Of a stretch of DNA of 64,000 nt, positions 27,693 through 37,019 are shown in pieces. Position numbers and translations under genes: made by a program. Where the stretch lies: NCBI GenBank assembly GCA_902623975.1, contig CACNVR010000003.1, positions 1 to 64,000 on the forward strand, given 5' to 3'. Source of the DNA: an uncultured Pelagibacteraceae bacterium. Its GTDB lineage: Bacteria; Pseudomonadota; Alphaproteobacteria; Pelagibacterales; Pelagibacteraceae. The notes beneath the pieces are model-generated. The model was not told where the DNA came from and ran no database searches. It worked only from the letters and a program-made list of their open reading frames with translations. Each line of letters starts with the position of its first letter. Position 1 is the first letter of the stretch.

Positions 27693-28505
27693 ATGAAAAT
27701 TTTATTAAATAAAGATGATTTAATTGAGGCATTAAAAGGTGCTTCTAACTTAGGTTTTGTGCCGACTATGGGAAGCCTCCATAAAGGGCATATTTCATTA
27801 ATTAAACATTCTAAAAAAAAATGTAAACAAACTATCGTTAGTATTTTTGTTAACCCTACACAGTTTAATGATAAAAAAGATTATAAAAAATATCCTAGAA
27901 ATAAAAAAAAAGACTTATCCATACTCAAAAAACTTAATATTAACTTTGTTTTTCTACCTAACAAAAAAGATATTTATAACTACAAAAGAAAAAAAAAAAT
28001 TAAGATCCTTAAAAAAGATAAGGTTTTATGCGCAAAATATAGAAAAGGACATTTTGAAGGAGTTATTGATGTAATGGATCGTTTAACAAAAATGATTAAA
28101 CCTAGAAAAATATTTTTGGGAGAAAAAGATTTTCAACAAATATTTCTAATTAGAAAATACATCCAAGCAAAAAAGAGAAATAATATAGTTTTATGTAAAA
28201 CTGTAAGAGATAAACAAAAACTTGCTCTCTCATCAAGAAACAATCTGCTAAACAATAATCAATTAAAAGTAGCAAGAAATATATCTCAAGATTTAATAAA
28301 TCTAAAAAAAAAATTGAATAAAAGTAAAAATATACAAAAGATTTTTTCCTTAAAAAAAAAGAAATTTAATAATTTTAAAGACGTAAGAATTGAATATCTT
28401 GAGCTAAGAAATAAAATTACATTAGAAAAGTCTTCAAAAATTAAAAATTCAAAAATTTTTATTGCTTATCATATTAAAAATATCAGATTAATCGATAATT
28501 TCTAA
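27693..28505 (+). CDS. panC: Pantothenate synthetase
   Basis: Joins pantoate and beta-alanine using ATP, the last step to pantothenate. Core motifs are kept: FVPTMGSLHKGH near residue 22, FVNPTQF near 52, YRKGHFEGVIDVM near 110, FLGEKDFQQ near 138 and LALSSRNNLL near 180. The protein is 270 residues, near the usual size, but very lysine-rich: about 58 of 270 residues by my count, mostly in surface stretches and the C-terminal domain. It has no panB or panD neighbour here. The stop is 3 nt from the convergent mgtE stop. Confidence 0.92.
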   Translation: MKILLNKDDLIEALKGASNLGFVPTMGSLHKGHISLIKHSKKKCKQTIVSIFVNPTQFNDKKDYKKYPRNKKKDLSILKKLNINFVFLPNKKDIYNYKRKKKIKILKKDKVLCAKYRKGHFEGVIDVMDRLTKMIKPRKIFLGEKDFQQIFLIRKYIQAKKRNNIVLCKTVRDKQKLALSSRNNLLNNNQLKVARNISQDLINLKKKLNKSKNIQKIFSLKKKKFNNFKDVRIEYLELRNKITLEKSSKIKNSKIFIAYHIKNIRLIDNF

Positions 28506-28508
28506 TAT

Positions 28509-29882
28509 CTATAGAAAATATGCTCCAACTCCTAAAAAAGATACAAAACCAATGACGTCTGTTATAGTTGTTACAAATACACTAGATGCTATAGCTGGAT
28601 CTATATTCATTTTCTTTAAAGTCACTGGAACTAAAATACCAAATAAGCCTGCAACAACCATCGTTAATATCATTGAAATTGAAATTATGAGAGATAGTTG
28701 AATATCCTGAAACCATAATTGTACTATTAAAGAACTTATTATTGCAAAAATAATTCCATTTAAAATTCCAATATTAAATTCTTTTAAAATATTTTGATTA
28801 AAATTATTTCTTGTTAAATCATTTGTAGCAAGAGTTCTTACAGTAACTGCTAAGGTTTGCATTCCCGCATTTCCACCCATAGAAGCTACTATCGGCATTA
28901 AAAATGCTAAGACAACCATTTGTTCGATTGTTGCTCCAAAAAGGCTAATACAATACGTGGCTAAAAAGGCAGTGAAAAGATTTAATAATAACCAATTAAA
29001 TCTCCTTTTTGTTTTTGTAATCACACCATCAGTTATTTCTTCATCACCTACTCCTGCTAATCTTAAAGCATCCTCTTCGGCTTCTTCTTTTAGAACTGTT
29101 AAAACATCATCAGATGTAATCATTCCAACTAATTTATTATTCTTATCTATGACGCACGCTGAATTAAGATTATAATTTTCAAACAAATTTCCAACTTCTT
29201 CTCTATCCATATCGACTGGAACTAAAATAGTTGAGTCTTCCATAATTGATGACATTTTGGATTCTCTTGGTGTTCTTAAAACTTTAGAAGAAGGAACTGT
29301 TCCAATAGGCTTAAAATTTTCATCAACAATATAAATTTCTAAAAATTGATCTGGTAAATCTTTGTTTTCTCTCAAGTAGTCAATAGTCTGACCAACTGAC
29401 CAATTGCTAGGAATTGCTGTAAATTCCCTTTGCATAATTCTAGCAGCACTATCTTCAGGATAACTAAGACCTTCTAATAAAGCAAAACGATCTTTGGGTG
29501 GCAATGCACTTAAAATCGAATTTTTATCTTTTTCATCGATATTTTCTAAAATTGCAATAGCATCGTCGGACTCTAAATTTTTTAATATCCTTACAATAGC
29601 TTCTGATGAAAGATATTGTGTAATTTCTGATTGAACTGACTCATTCAACTCAACAAAAACTTCTGGATCAATCTTAAAATTATTTAATTTTATTAAGTTT
29701 TCTCTATCGTTTTGGCTTAAATGCTCAATAATGTCAGCAGCATCAGCAGGGTGCATTTCTTTAAAAGAATTTGTAATGAATAAAGCGTCGTTATTAGCTA
29801 TTTTATCAGTAACAACTTTTATATATTCTTTATTAAATTCAAAATTGACTTTTTTATCTTTGATTTTTTTTATTATAGTCAT
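28509..29882 (-). CDS. mgtE: Magnesium transporter MgtE
   Basis: Gated magnesium channel in the inner membrane. The 457-residue protein has the three MgtE parts in order: an N domain with HPADAADIIEHLSQNDREN near residue 44, tandem CBS domains from about 135 to 265, and five C-terminal membrane helices with PIVASMGGNAGMQTLAVTVR in the pore region and FGILVPVTLKKMNIDPA near 415. The upstream gap contains TTGTAT and TATAGG about 18 nt apart, with an AGG seven bases before the ATG. Confidence 0.96.
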   Translation of the reverse strand: MTIIKKIKDKKVNFEFNKEYIKVVTDKIANNDALFITNSFKEMHPADAADIIEHLSQNDRENLIKLNNFKIDPEVFVELNESVQSEITQYLSSEAIVRILKNLESDDAIAILENIDEKDKNSILSALPPKDRFALLEGLSYPEDSAARIMQREFTAIPSNWSVGQTIDYLRENKDLPDQFLEIYIVDENFKPIGTVPSSKVLRTPRESKMSSIMEDSTILVPVDMDREEVGNLFENYNLNSACVIDKNNKLVGMITSDDVLTVLKEEAEEDALRLAGVGDEEITDGVITKTKRRFNWLLLNLFTAFLATYCISLFGATIEQMVVLAFLMPIVASMGGNAGMQTLAVTVRTLATNDLTRNNFNQNILKEFNIGILNGIIFAIISSLIVQLWFQDIQLSLIISISMILTMVVAGLFGILVPVTLKKMNIDPAIASSVFVTTITDVIGFVSFLGVGAYFL

Positions 29883-29942
29883 AAATTTACCTATAATTCA
29901 GACGGAACTTTTAATACAAAATAAAAAGATTACAATTTATAA

Positions 29943-30563
29943 ATGAATATTGAGATTAAAAAGTCCAAAAATCCAATAAAATATGAAGATGCCATGAAAT
30001 ATATGGAAGCACGTTTATTGGATATAAATAAAAATAACTCTAAAGATTTAATATGGATTTTAGAACATACTGATACCTATACAGCTGGCAAAAATTATAA
30101 AGAAAACGAAATATTAGATAAATCAATTAAGATTATTAAAACTAATAGAGGAGGAAAAATTACTTTCCACGGAAAAGGTCAATTAATTTGTTATTTTGTA
30201 ATTGACTTAAAAAAAAGAAAAAAAGATATTCGAAAATTGATATTAACTGTTGAAAAAACTATTATAGATACTTTAAGATTCTACAACATTGAAACATTTG
30301 CAGACAGAGAAAATGTCGGTATTTGGTATAAAGATAAATCTGATATAAAAAAAATTGCTGCTATCGGTGTTAGAGTAAGTAAATGGATAGCATATCATGG
30401 TTTCTCAATAAATATCAGCACAGATTTGAGTAAATATGACGCTATAATACCATGTGGTATCAAAAATAAAGACGTAACAAACTTAAACAATATTAAAGAT
30501 CAAAAATACGAAAAATTAGCTGATAAACTAATTGAAAATTTTATTTTGAATCTAAAAACTTAA
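29943..30563 (+). CDS. lipB: Lipoyl(octanoyl) transferase
   Basis: Moves octanoyl from acyl carrier protein to lipoyl domains, the first step of de novo lipoate attachment, for example on pyruvate dehydrogenase or the glycine cleavage H protein. The 206-residue protein has the signature [21 protein letters not shown] near residue 69, the catalytic Lys in [11 protein letters not shown] (137 or 138) and Cys171 in IIPCGIK. TACAAT lies six bases before the ATG. The last 23 nt overlap the convergent pseudouridine synthase gene. Confidence 0.94.
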   Translation: MNIEIKKSKNPIKYEDAMKYMEARLLDINKNNSKDLIWILEHTDTYTAGKNYKENEILDKSIKIIKTNRGGKITFHGKGQLICYFVIDLKKRKKDIRKLILTVEKTIIDTLRFYNIETFADRENVGIWYKDKSDIKKIAAIGVRVSKWIAYHGFSINISTDLSKYDAIIPCGIKNKDVTNLNNIKDQKYEKLADKLIENFILNLKT

Positions 30564-31458
30564 GACGTTTTATTTTTAATAATTTTTTAAAATAATCTGG
30601 TAAAAGAGCTTTGTATGTATATTTCTTACCATTGATCATAAACTTAATTTTATAAGAATGTAACATTAAGTTTTTATTCACACCTTTTAAAAAATTATCT
30701 GATTTATATTTTTGGTCACCATAGATTGGATGTCCAATATTAAAGAGCTGTTTTCTTAATTGATGTTTTCGACCTGTAATCGGTTTCATTTCGATCAAAC
30801 TCGAATTAGTATTTTTATCAATTACCTTATAGATAGTTTTTGCTTTTTCTGAAATTTTTTTTCCATTATCGTATCGAATTAATTCATCATTCCATTCTCC
30901 AGAATTTTTTTCAACTTCTCCATTGCATATAGCAATATATGTTTTATAAACTTTCCTAAGTCTAAATAAAGAAGTTAATAATTGAGCTGTTTCTCTATTT
31001 TTTGCCATTATAAAGACACCAGATGTATCTTTATCCAATCTATGAACTGAATAGGGTTTTGATCCTTTGAAAATTGTACTTTTAGAAAAAATATCAATTA
31101 AATTTTTTTTTGATTTTGTTCCTCCTTGAACAGAGATACCTGAACTTTTATTTAAAACTACAAAGTCATCATTATTATCAATTATTAAATTTTCATTTTC
31201 TTTAATTATTTCATCAGATGCATTAAATCTAATTTTTTTTTGATATATTTTTTCCTCAAAAGTAAAATTAAATATTTCAATTTTATCACCTGTTTTAATA
31301 TTATAAGAACTCCTCTTTTTTTTTTTATTAATCTTAATTTTTCCTGATCTAAGACTTTTTTCTATTAAACTTTGGGGTATTTTTCCTATTTTATTTCTCA
31401 GCCATCTATCTAAACGCATATTATTATACGTTGACTCAACGATAAAATTCTTAATCAT
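30541..31458 (-). CDS. 23S rRNA pseudouridine synthase, RluC/RluD family
   Basis: A 305-residue protein with an N-terminal S4-like RNA-binding domain ([21 protein letters not shown] near residue 14) and an RluA-type pseudouridine synthase domain. The catalytic motif [15 protein letters not shown] near 145 contains the essential Asp. The S4 plus RluA layout is that of RluC and RluD; which 23S rRNA uridines it modifies cannot be decided by eye. It sits 14 nt downstream of rplQ and may be read from the ribosomal-protein operon. Confidence 0.9.
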   Translation of the reverse strand: MIKNFIVESTYNNMRLDRWLRNKIGKIPQSLIEKSLRSGKIKINKKKKRSSYNIKTGDKIEIFNFTFEEKIYQKKIRFNASDEIIKENENLIIDNNDDFVVLNKSSGISVQGGTKSKKNLIDIFSKSTIFKGSKPYSVHRLDKDTSGVFIMAKNRETAQLLTSLFRLRKVYKTYIAICNGEVEKNSGEWNDELIRYDNGKKISEKAKTIYKVIDKNTNSSLIEMKPITGRKHQLRKQLFNIGHPIYGDQKYKSDNFLKGVNKNLMLHSYKIKFMINGKKYTYKALLPDYFKKLLKIKRLKFLDSK

Positions 31459-31472
31459 GGATTAAATTAATA

Positions 31473-31916
31473 TTAAGCTGAAACTGCTTTTTTTTCTTCT
31501 TTTTTATCTGTTTCTTTTACAGGATCTTTTTTCTTAATATCTACTTTTTTTGCTTCAATATCTCTATCAACAAACTCTATTATTGCCATAGGAGCGTTAT
31601 CTCCATATCTAAAGCCAGCCTTGATAATTCTTGTATAACCACCTTTTCTTTTTTCATATCTTTTGGACAAAGTTTTTTTAACTTTATTAGCTGATTTTGA
31701 ATTTTGTAGTTGTGAAACTAACATCCTTGTAGTTTGCAAGGTATTTTTTTTACCCAATGTAATTATCTTATCAGCTTGTGGTTTCAAAAATTTTGCTTTT
31801 GGGAGTGTCGTTTTTATTTGTTCATATTTTATTAATGAATTAAGCATATTTTTTAATAAAGCTTTTCTATGTTCTGAAGTTCTATTCAGTTTCTTGTTGG
31901 CCATTGAATGTCGCAT
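31473..31916 (-). CDS. rplQ: 50S ribosomal protein L17
   Basis: Large-subunit protein, 147 residues. The conserved N-terminus is present with a small change ([24 protein letters not shown]), as are IKTTLPKAKFLKPQADKIITLGK and the GYTRIIKAGFRYGDNAPMA segment. After the conserved core ends near residue 115 there is a charged tail rich in Lys, Asp and Glu. It is the last gene of the rpsM-rpsK-rpoA-rplQ cluster and abuts rpoA with a one-base overlap. Confidence 0.97.
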   Translation of the reverse strand: MRHSMANKKLNRTSEHRKALLKNMLNSLIKYEQIKTTLPKAKFLKPQADKIITLGKKNTLQTTRMLVSQLQNSKSANKVKKTLSKRYEKRKGGYTRIIKAGFRYGDNAPMAIIEFVDRDIEAKKVDIKKKDPVKETDKKEEKKAVSA

Positions 31917-32944
31917 TAAATAGCCTCTTCTAATTTTTTAGACATTTCAGCTATATTGTCAGGCGGCCAGTTTGGAATCTCCATACCTAAATATAACGAC
32001 ATTCCTGTTAATACCTCTTTAATTTCATTTAAAGATTTTCTACCAAAATTGGGGGTTCTTAGCATTTCGCCTTCAGATTTTTGGACTAGATCACCAATGT
32101 AAATTATATTATCATTTTTTAAACAATTCATTGATCTCACTGAAAGCTCTAATTCATCAACTTTTCTTAACAAGTTCTTATTAAATTCAGGTTCAGTAGG
32201 AATTTCTTTTGCAGGAACTTCAACAGGTTCGTCAAAGTTAATAAACATTTTAAGTTGATCTTGAAAAATTCTTGCTGAATAAGCTACCGCATCTTCCGCA
32301 GAAATTGATCCATTAGTTTCTACCTCCATGGTAAGTTTATCGTAATCTAAAGCTTTACCTTCTCTTGCAGTGCTTACAGAGTAAGAGACTTTTTTTACAG
32401 GACTATATAAAGAGTCAATAGCAATTAAACCTAAGGGTGGTTCCTCTGGCTTATTTAATTCAGCTGGCACATAACCTTTACCGGTATTTACATTCATTTC
32501 CATATGAAAATTTGTATTTTCATCAAGGTTGCAAATTACTAAATCTGGATTTAAAATTTCCACATCAGCAACTGGTGAAATATCAGAAGCTTTAATTTCT
32601 CCTGGACCTTTTGCATCTAAAACCAGTTTTTTGGTACCTTCAGAAGCACATTTCAATGCTAATGATTTTACATTTAAGACTATATCAGTCACGTCTTCTC
32701 GCACACCCTTAATGGACGTAAATTCGTGTAAAACTCCATCAATTTGAATCGAAGTAACGGCAGAACCTCTTATAGAAGATAATAATATTCTTCTTAAAGA
32801 ATTTCCCAGAGTAAGCCCATAACCTTTTTCTAGAGGTTCGGCTACAATAGTTGCTTGAGTTAGATCTTCACTTATCTTAACATCAAGTTTAGCAGGTTTA
32901 ATTAATGATTTCCAATTCTTTACATTAACATTTTCTGTTTCCAT
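31916..32944 (-). CDS. rpoA: RNA polymerase alpha subunit
   Basis: Scaffold for RNA polymerase assembly and contact for UP elements and activators. The 342-residue protein has the N-terminal dimerisation domain ([22 protein letters not shown] near 37) and a C-terminal domain with two helix-hairpin-helix elements ([21 protein letters not shown] and [18 protein letters not shown]). It overlaps rpsK and rplQ by one base on each side. Confidence 0.98.
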   Translation of the reverse strand: METENVNVKNWKSLIKPAKLDVKISEDLTQATIVAEPLEKGYGLTLGNSLRRILLSSIRGSAVTSIQIDGVLHEFTSIKGVREDVTDIVLNVKSLALKCASEGTKKLVLDAKGPGEIKASDISPVADVEILNPDLVICNLDENTNFHMEMNVNTGKGYVPAELNKPEEPPLGLIAIDSLYSPVKKVSYSVSTAREGKALDYDKLTMEVETNGSISAEDAVAYSARIFQDQLKMFINFDEPVEVPAKEIPTEPEFNKNLLRKVDELELSVRSMNCLKNDNIIYIGDLVQKSEGEMLRTPNFGRKSLNEIKEVLTGMSLYLGMEIPNWPPDNIAEMSKKLEEAI

Positions 32945-33393
32945 TAAACTCTCCTTTTTTTTGGCGGCCTTGTTCCATTATGAGGCATCGGTGTTGTATC
33001 CTTAATAGATAAAATTTTAAATCCTCTAGCTTGTAATGCTCTTAAAGCAGTTTCACGACCTGATCCAGGTCCTTTAACTTCTACAGACAAAGTTTTCATG
33101 CCGTATTCAAGTGCTTTAGACGCAGCAGACTCAGCAGCAACTTGAGCAGCATATGGAGTAGATTTTCTTGATCCTTTAAAACCTTTTTGTCCAGCAGATG
33201 CCCATGAAATAACATTACCATTAGTATCAGCAATTGAAATTATAGTATTATTAAAAGTAGATTGAACATAAGCTATTCCATTTAAAATATTTTTTTTGGT
33301 CTTTTTCTTTTTTGAATAAGAACTTTTAACTGATTTTTTAGAAGACTTTTCAACTTTTTGGTCTTTATTTTCAACCTTTTCAACTTTAGCCAT
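32944..33393 (-). CDS. rpsK: 30S ribosomal protein S11
   Basis: Small-subunit platform protein. The conserved core starts near residue 38 ([21 protein letters not shown]) and ends with the invariant [16 protein letters not shown]. The 149-residue length is about 20 more than E. coli S11, because of a lysine- and serine-rich N-terminal extension from residue 1 to about 35. The extension begins with a plausible ATG two bases after the rpsM stop, so it is probably translated. Confidence 0.97.
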   Translation of the reverse strand: MAKVEKVENKDQKVEKSSKKSVKSSYSKKKKTKKNILNGIAYVQSTFNNTIISIADTNGNVISWASAGQKGFKGSRKSTPYAAQVAAESAASKALEYGMKTLSVEVKGPGSGRETALRALQARGFKILSIKDTTPMPHNGTRPPKKRRV

Positions 33394-33395
33394 AA

Positions 33396-33779
33396 TTATT
33401 TTTTAAGTGGTGTTAATTTTTTTCCTGCAATAGCAATTGCTTTACCTTTTCTTGTCCGAGCATTGCACCTTGTTCTTTGACCTCTAACAGGTAGTTTTTT
33501 TCTATGCCTAGATCCACGATAACAAGCTAAATCTATCAATCTCTTTATACTTAAGGAATAATCTCTTCTTAGATCTCCCTCTACTTTGAAATTTTGATCA
33601 ATATATTCTCTAATCTTTAAAATTTCTTCATCAGTTAATTGATTTACTCGTTTTTCTCTTGGAATTTCTAAAGATTTACAAATTTTTTGAGAAAACCTAT
33701 CACCAATACCATAGATATAAGTCAATCCAACATGGACCAATTTGTTTTGTGGAATATTGATACCTGCAATACGAGCCAT
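33396..33779 (-). CDS. rpsM: 30S ribosomal protein S13
   Basis: Head protein of the small subunit that contacts P-site tRNA and the large subunit. The 127-residue sequence has the family start [26 protein letters not shown], the [15 protein letters not shown] segment and the basic tail [21 protein letters not shown]. It begins the alpha cluster and has its own candidate promoter in the 57-nt gap after adk. Confidence 0.98.
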   Translation of the reverse strand: MARIAGINIPQNKLVHVGLTYIYGIGDRFSQKICKSLEIPREKRVNQLTDEEILKIREYIDQNFKVEGDLRRDYSLSIKRLIDLACYRGSRHRKKLPVRGQRTRCNARTRKGKAIAIAGKKLTPLKK

Positions 33780-33804
33780 AAATAAGTGATAAAATTTTAG
33801 GCCT

Positions 33805-33832
33805 TTTATATAAGAAGATCTTTCAAAGTCAA
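33805..33832 (-). promoter_or_regulatory. Candidate internal promoter for rpsM-rpsK-rpoA-rplQ
   Basis: In the adk-rpsM gap the minus strand reads TTGACT (reverse complement of 33827-33832), a 16-nt spacer, then TATAAA (33805-33810). This is one of the best -35/-10 pairs in the window. It would start transcription near 33798, about 18 nt before the rpsM ATG. It would let rpoA and its neighbours be expressed apart from the long upstream operon. Confidence 0.55.
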
Positions 33833-33836
33833 CTTC

Positions 33837-34400
33837 TTAAACTCCTAGAAAAGCATCGATTTTATTGGTTATTTGATCGATTTCAAGCGATCCATCCAAT
33901 TCATTAAAATTTGGATTTTTTGAATAGAAATTTAACACTGGTTTAGTTGTTTCCATATAGGTATCAAATCTTTTAACAATAGTATCTAGGTCATCATCAG
34001 ACCTATTTTCTTCACTTTTTCTTTTTTCTATTCTTTTAATTATTGTTTCTTTATTAACATTCAAGAAAAAAATAAAATCAATCTTCTGATTAGAATTCTT
34101 TAATAATAAATCTAAATTTTTTGCTTGGCTAATTGATCTTGGATATCCATCGAATATCAATTTACCTTTCTTTTCTGGATCGTGAATAACATTTTCTATA
34201 AGATTATTCACAATTTCATCACTAACAAATTTTCCATCATTCATATCATTTATAATTTTTTTTCCAATTTCAGAATTTTTTTGGATTTCTTCTCTTAACA
34301 TGTCGCCAGTAGATACTTGAAAACCACCAATTTTTTGAACTAAATACTTAGCTTGAGTGCCTTTTCCGGCTCCTGGTGGACCAAATAAGATTATATTCAC
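33837..34400 (-). CDS. adk: Adenylate kinase
   Basis: Interconverts ATP plus AMP with two ADP. The 187-residue protein has the P-loop GPPGAGKGTQA near residue 7, QVSTGDMLREE near 28, and the FDGYPRSISQA segment near 82. It is the short form with a brief lid, as is common in alphaproteobacteria; the ~214-residue enteric form has a longer lid domain. It lies immediately after secY (start and stop adjacent), the usual place in the spc cluster. Confidence 0.97.
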   Translation of the reverse strand: MNIILFGPPGAGKGTQAKYLVQKIGGFQVSTGDMLREEIQKNSEIGKKIINDMNDGKFVSDEIVNNLIENVIHDPEKKGKLIFDGYPRSISQAKNLDLLLKNSNQKIDFIFFLNVNKETIIKRIEKRKSEENRSDDDLDTIVKRFDTYMETTKPVLNFYSKNPNFNELDGSLEIDQITNKIDAFLGV

Positions 34401-35681
34401 TTATTTTCCGAATTTTGTTTTTTTAATAAGTTGTTCATACTGAGAACTCATTAACCTAGTTTGAATTTGAGTAACTGTATCAATAGCAACTACCACAACT
34501 ATCAATATTGATGTACCTCCTAAGTAAAAAGGTATTGGATAATTAGCTATTAAAAATTCTGGCATGAGACAGACTAAAGTTAAGTACAAGGCACCTATTG
34601 TTGTTAATTTTGTTAAAATATTTTCTATATAAAGAGCAGTGCTTTCTCCTGGTCTTATACCAGGTACAAACCCACCATATTTTCTTAAATTATCTGCTGT
34701 TTCAGTTGGGTTAAAAGTTATTGATGTGTAAAAAAAAGTGAAAAAAATTATTCCAGATGCGTATAACAACATATAAAGTGGTTGTCCTTGAGTAAAAAAG
34801 GAACTTAAATTTAAAAAGGTTTCGCTCTCTGATAAATTAAAATTTGAAAAAGTAACTGGTAATAATAATAGAGCCGATGCAAAAATTGCCGGAATTACAC
34901 CTGCTTGATTTATTTTCAATGGTAGATGTGAAGACTCACCTCCATACATTTTGTTTCCCATTTGTCTTTTAGGATAATTGATAAGTATTTTTCTTAAAGC
35001 TCTTTCCATAAAAACTATAAAAAGAATAGTAATTATCAGTAATATGAAAATTGCTAAAATCATAACTGTAGATATTGCTCCAGTTCTTCCCAATTCAAAT
35101 GTTGTAACTAACGCCCTAGGTATTTCGGCAACAATACCAGCGAAAATTATTAAAGAAATTCCATTTCCTATTCCTCTTTGAGTGATTTGTTCACCTAACC
35201 ACATTAAAAAAATCGTACCTGCTACAATTGTGGTTACTGTAGAAATTTTAAAAAATAATCCTGGATTAATTACTAAGTTTGCTGAGGACTCGAGACCAAC
35301 TGCTAAACCATAACCTTGAACAGTTGCTAACAAAACAGTTCCATATCTGGTAATTTGAGTAATTTTTGATCTTCCAGTCTCACCTTGTGATTTCAGATTT
35401 TTAAAATAATCTGAAGTTCCAGTTAAAAGCTGAACAATAATGGATGATGATATGTAAGGCATAATACCCAGTGCAAATATAGCCATCCTACTTACTGCAC
35501 CTCCTGCAAATACATTGAACATGCCTAGTAATCCCTTTTGATTACCTTCCATCATAATCTTTAATTGTTCAGGGTCTATTCCTGGCAACGGTATGAACGT
35601 TCCAAATCTATAAACAGCTAAAATAGCTATTGTAAATATAATTCTATTTCTTAAGTCATGACTTGATGATGAAGAACTCAT
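34401..35681 (-). CDS. secY: Preprotein translocase subunit SecY
   Basis: Channel-forming subunit of the Sec translocon, 426 residues with ten hydrophobic helices. Recognisable parts are the first helix region ending in PLPGIDPEQL, the plug region AGGAVSRMAIFALGIMPYISSSI, and the cytosolic loop YGGESSHLPLKINQAGVIPAIFA. The C-terminal NLRKYGGFVPGIRPG loop contacts the ribosome. It lies between rplO (11-nt gap) and adk. SecE is encoded in the same large block near 58.4 kb. Confidence 0.98.
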   Translation of the reverse strand: MSSSSSSHDLRNRIIFTIAILAVYRFGTFIPLPGIDPEQLKIMMEGNQKGLLGMFNVFAGGAVSRMAIFALGIMPYISSSIIVQLLTGTSDYFKNLKSQGETGRSKITQITRYGTVLLATVQGYGLAVGLESSANLVINPGLFFKISTVTTIVAGTIFLMWLGEQITQRGIGNGISLIIFAGIVAEIPRALVTTFELGRTGAISTVMILAIFILLIITILFIVFMERALRKILINYPKRQMGNKMYGGESSHLPLKINQAGVIPAIFASALLLLPVTFSNFNLSESETFLNLSSFFTQGQPLYMLLYASGIIFFTFFYTSITFNPTETADNLRKYGGFVPGIRPGESTALYIENILTKLTTIGALYLTLVCLMPEFLIANYPIPFYLGGTSILIVVVVAIDTVTQIQTRLMSSQYEQLIKKTKFGK

Positions 35682-35692
35682 TTGATAATTGA

Positions 35693-36145
35693 TTATTTCT
35701 TTAATTGAATTGAGCCACCTATTTTTTCAAGTTTGTCAATTGCTGATTTTGATGCGAGGTCAGCTTCAATATTAACTTTATCTTTAATTTCACCTGAACC
35801 TAAGATCTTTAATTTTATAGAATTTTTATTTATTATTTTGAGTTTTTTTAATAATTCAGAATTAACAATGTCACTAACCTTAATGCTCTTTTTATCAATA
35901 AATGACTGTATTTTATCTAAATTTAAAATTGCAATATTGGACTTGCCAATTGGATTAAAACCTCTTTTTGGTAATCTTCTATAAAGAGGCATTTGACCTC
36001 CTTCAAAACTTTTAATAGCCACTCCAGATCTGGATTTTTGACCTTTAACTCCTCGACCAGATGTTTTTCCTTTACCAGAGCCTATACCTCTACCAACTCT
36101 CATTTTTGGTTTATTCATTTTTATTCTGTTATTAAGTTTAATCAT
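35693..36145 (-). CDS. rplO: 50S ribosomal protein L15
   Basis: Large-subunit assembly protein, 150 residues. The N-terminus has the basic glycine-rich loop (GRGIGSGKGKTSGRGVKGQKSR), followed by FEGGQMPLYRRLPKRGF. The start shares one base with the rpsE stop. In most bacteria rpmD (L30) sits between rpsE and rplO; here there is no space for it. Confidence 0.97.
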   Translation of the reverse strand: MIKLNNRIKMNKPKMRVGRGIGSGKGKTSGRGVKGQKSRSGVAIKSFEGGQMPLYRRLPKRGFNPIGKSNIAILNLDKIQSFIDKKSIKVSDIVNSELLKKLKIINKNSIKLKILGSGEIKDKVNIEADLASKSAIDKLEKIGGSIQLKK

Positions 36146-36660
36146 TATCCTCTTTTTTCCACTATTTCTGAAATCTTTTTATTTCTTATTGAAGAAATTT
36201 GTTTTGGAGAGTTTTGCTTTAATAGTGCTTTCATGGTTGCTCTTATTACATTGTGTGCATTAGAGGTTCCCATAGATTTTGCAACTATGTCTTTAACTCC
36301 CAAAACTTCACACACAGCCCTTACTGGACCACCTGCAATAATCCCTGTTCCTTTAGCTGCAGCCCTTAAAACAATTTTACCTGATCCATCTTTGGCTTTA
36401 ACATCGTGGTGTAATGTTCGTCCTTCTCTTAATGGGATATGAATTAATTTTCTTCTGGCCATTTCATTAGCTTTCTTAATTGCATCAGGTACCTGCTTAG
36501 CTTTGGCATGAGCAATACCAATTTTACCCGCTTGATTTCCAACAACAACAAGAGCAGAAAAACCAAATCGTCTCCCACCTTTAACAACTTTAGTAATTCG
36601 GTTAATATGGACTAATTTTTCTAAAATATCGTCATTTTTTTTGTCTTTATTAATTTCCAT
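36145..36660 (-). CDS. rpsE: 30S ribosomal protein S5
   Basis: Small-subunit protein with roles in decoding accuracy. The 171-residue protein has the N-terminal KVVKGGRRFGFSALVVVGN motif, GKIGIAHAKAKQVPDAIKKA, and the C-terminal GTGIIAGGPVRAVCEVLGV segment. It follows rplR by two bases and overlaps rplO by one base. Confidence 0.98.
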   Translation of the reverse strand: MEINKDKKNDDILEKLVHINRITKVVKGGRRFGFSALVVVGNQAGKIGIAHAKAKQVPDAIKKANEMARRKLIHIPLREGRTLHHDVKAKDGSGKIVLRAAAKGTGIIAGGPVRAVCEVLGVKDIVAKSMGTSNAHNVIRATMKALLKQNSPKQISSIRNKKISEIVEKRG

Positions 36661-36662
36661 AA

Positions 36663-37019
36663 TTAAAACTCCATCCCATTTTTACGAAGTGTTTCAGCAA
36701 AAATTTTGACTCTCCCATGATATTTATAAACACCTCTATCAAAATAAATTTTTGTAATTTTTTTTTCTTGAGCTTTCTTTGCAAGTTTTTCTGCTACAAT
36801 TTTCGATAGTTCAGTTTTGTTAGTTTTAGGTGCAGATTTTATATCTTTTTCAATAGATGATGCTGAAATTACTGTAATACTTTTGTTATCATCAATAATT
36901 TGTGCTGAAATATTTTTTGATGATCTATTAATACTCAATCTAAATCTGTCATTTGAAGAAACTTTCTTCACATGATTACTAACTCTAAATCTTTTTCTTT
37001 TAGTGGTATTTAATTTCAT
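36663..37019 (-). CDS. rplR: 50S ribosomal protein L18
   Basis: Binds 5S rRNA together with L5. The 118-residue sequence has the [21 protein letters not shown] opening and the C-terminal [27 protein letters not shown], close to the family consensus for the 5S-binding core. It overlaps rplF by one base. Confidence 0.96.
   Translation of the reverse strand: MKLNTTKRKRFRVSNHVKKVSSNDRFRLSINRSSKNISAQIIDDNKSITVISASSIEKDIKSAPKTNKTELSKIVAEKLAKKAQEKKITKIYFDRGVYKYHGRVKIFAETLRKNGMEF

Noticed and set aside
28499-28517. TTTCTA/TAGAAA palindrome between the panC and mgtE stops as a bidirectional terminator
   Set aside because: The stem is only six AT-rich base pairs and no T-run follows in either direction.
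35993-36442. 149-residue plus-strand ORF over rplO and rpsE
   Set aside because: Antisense of two conserved ribosomal-protein genes; no independent support.
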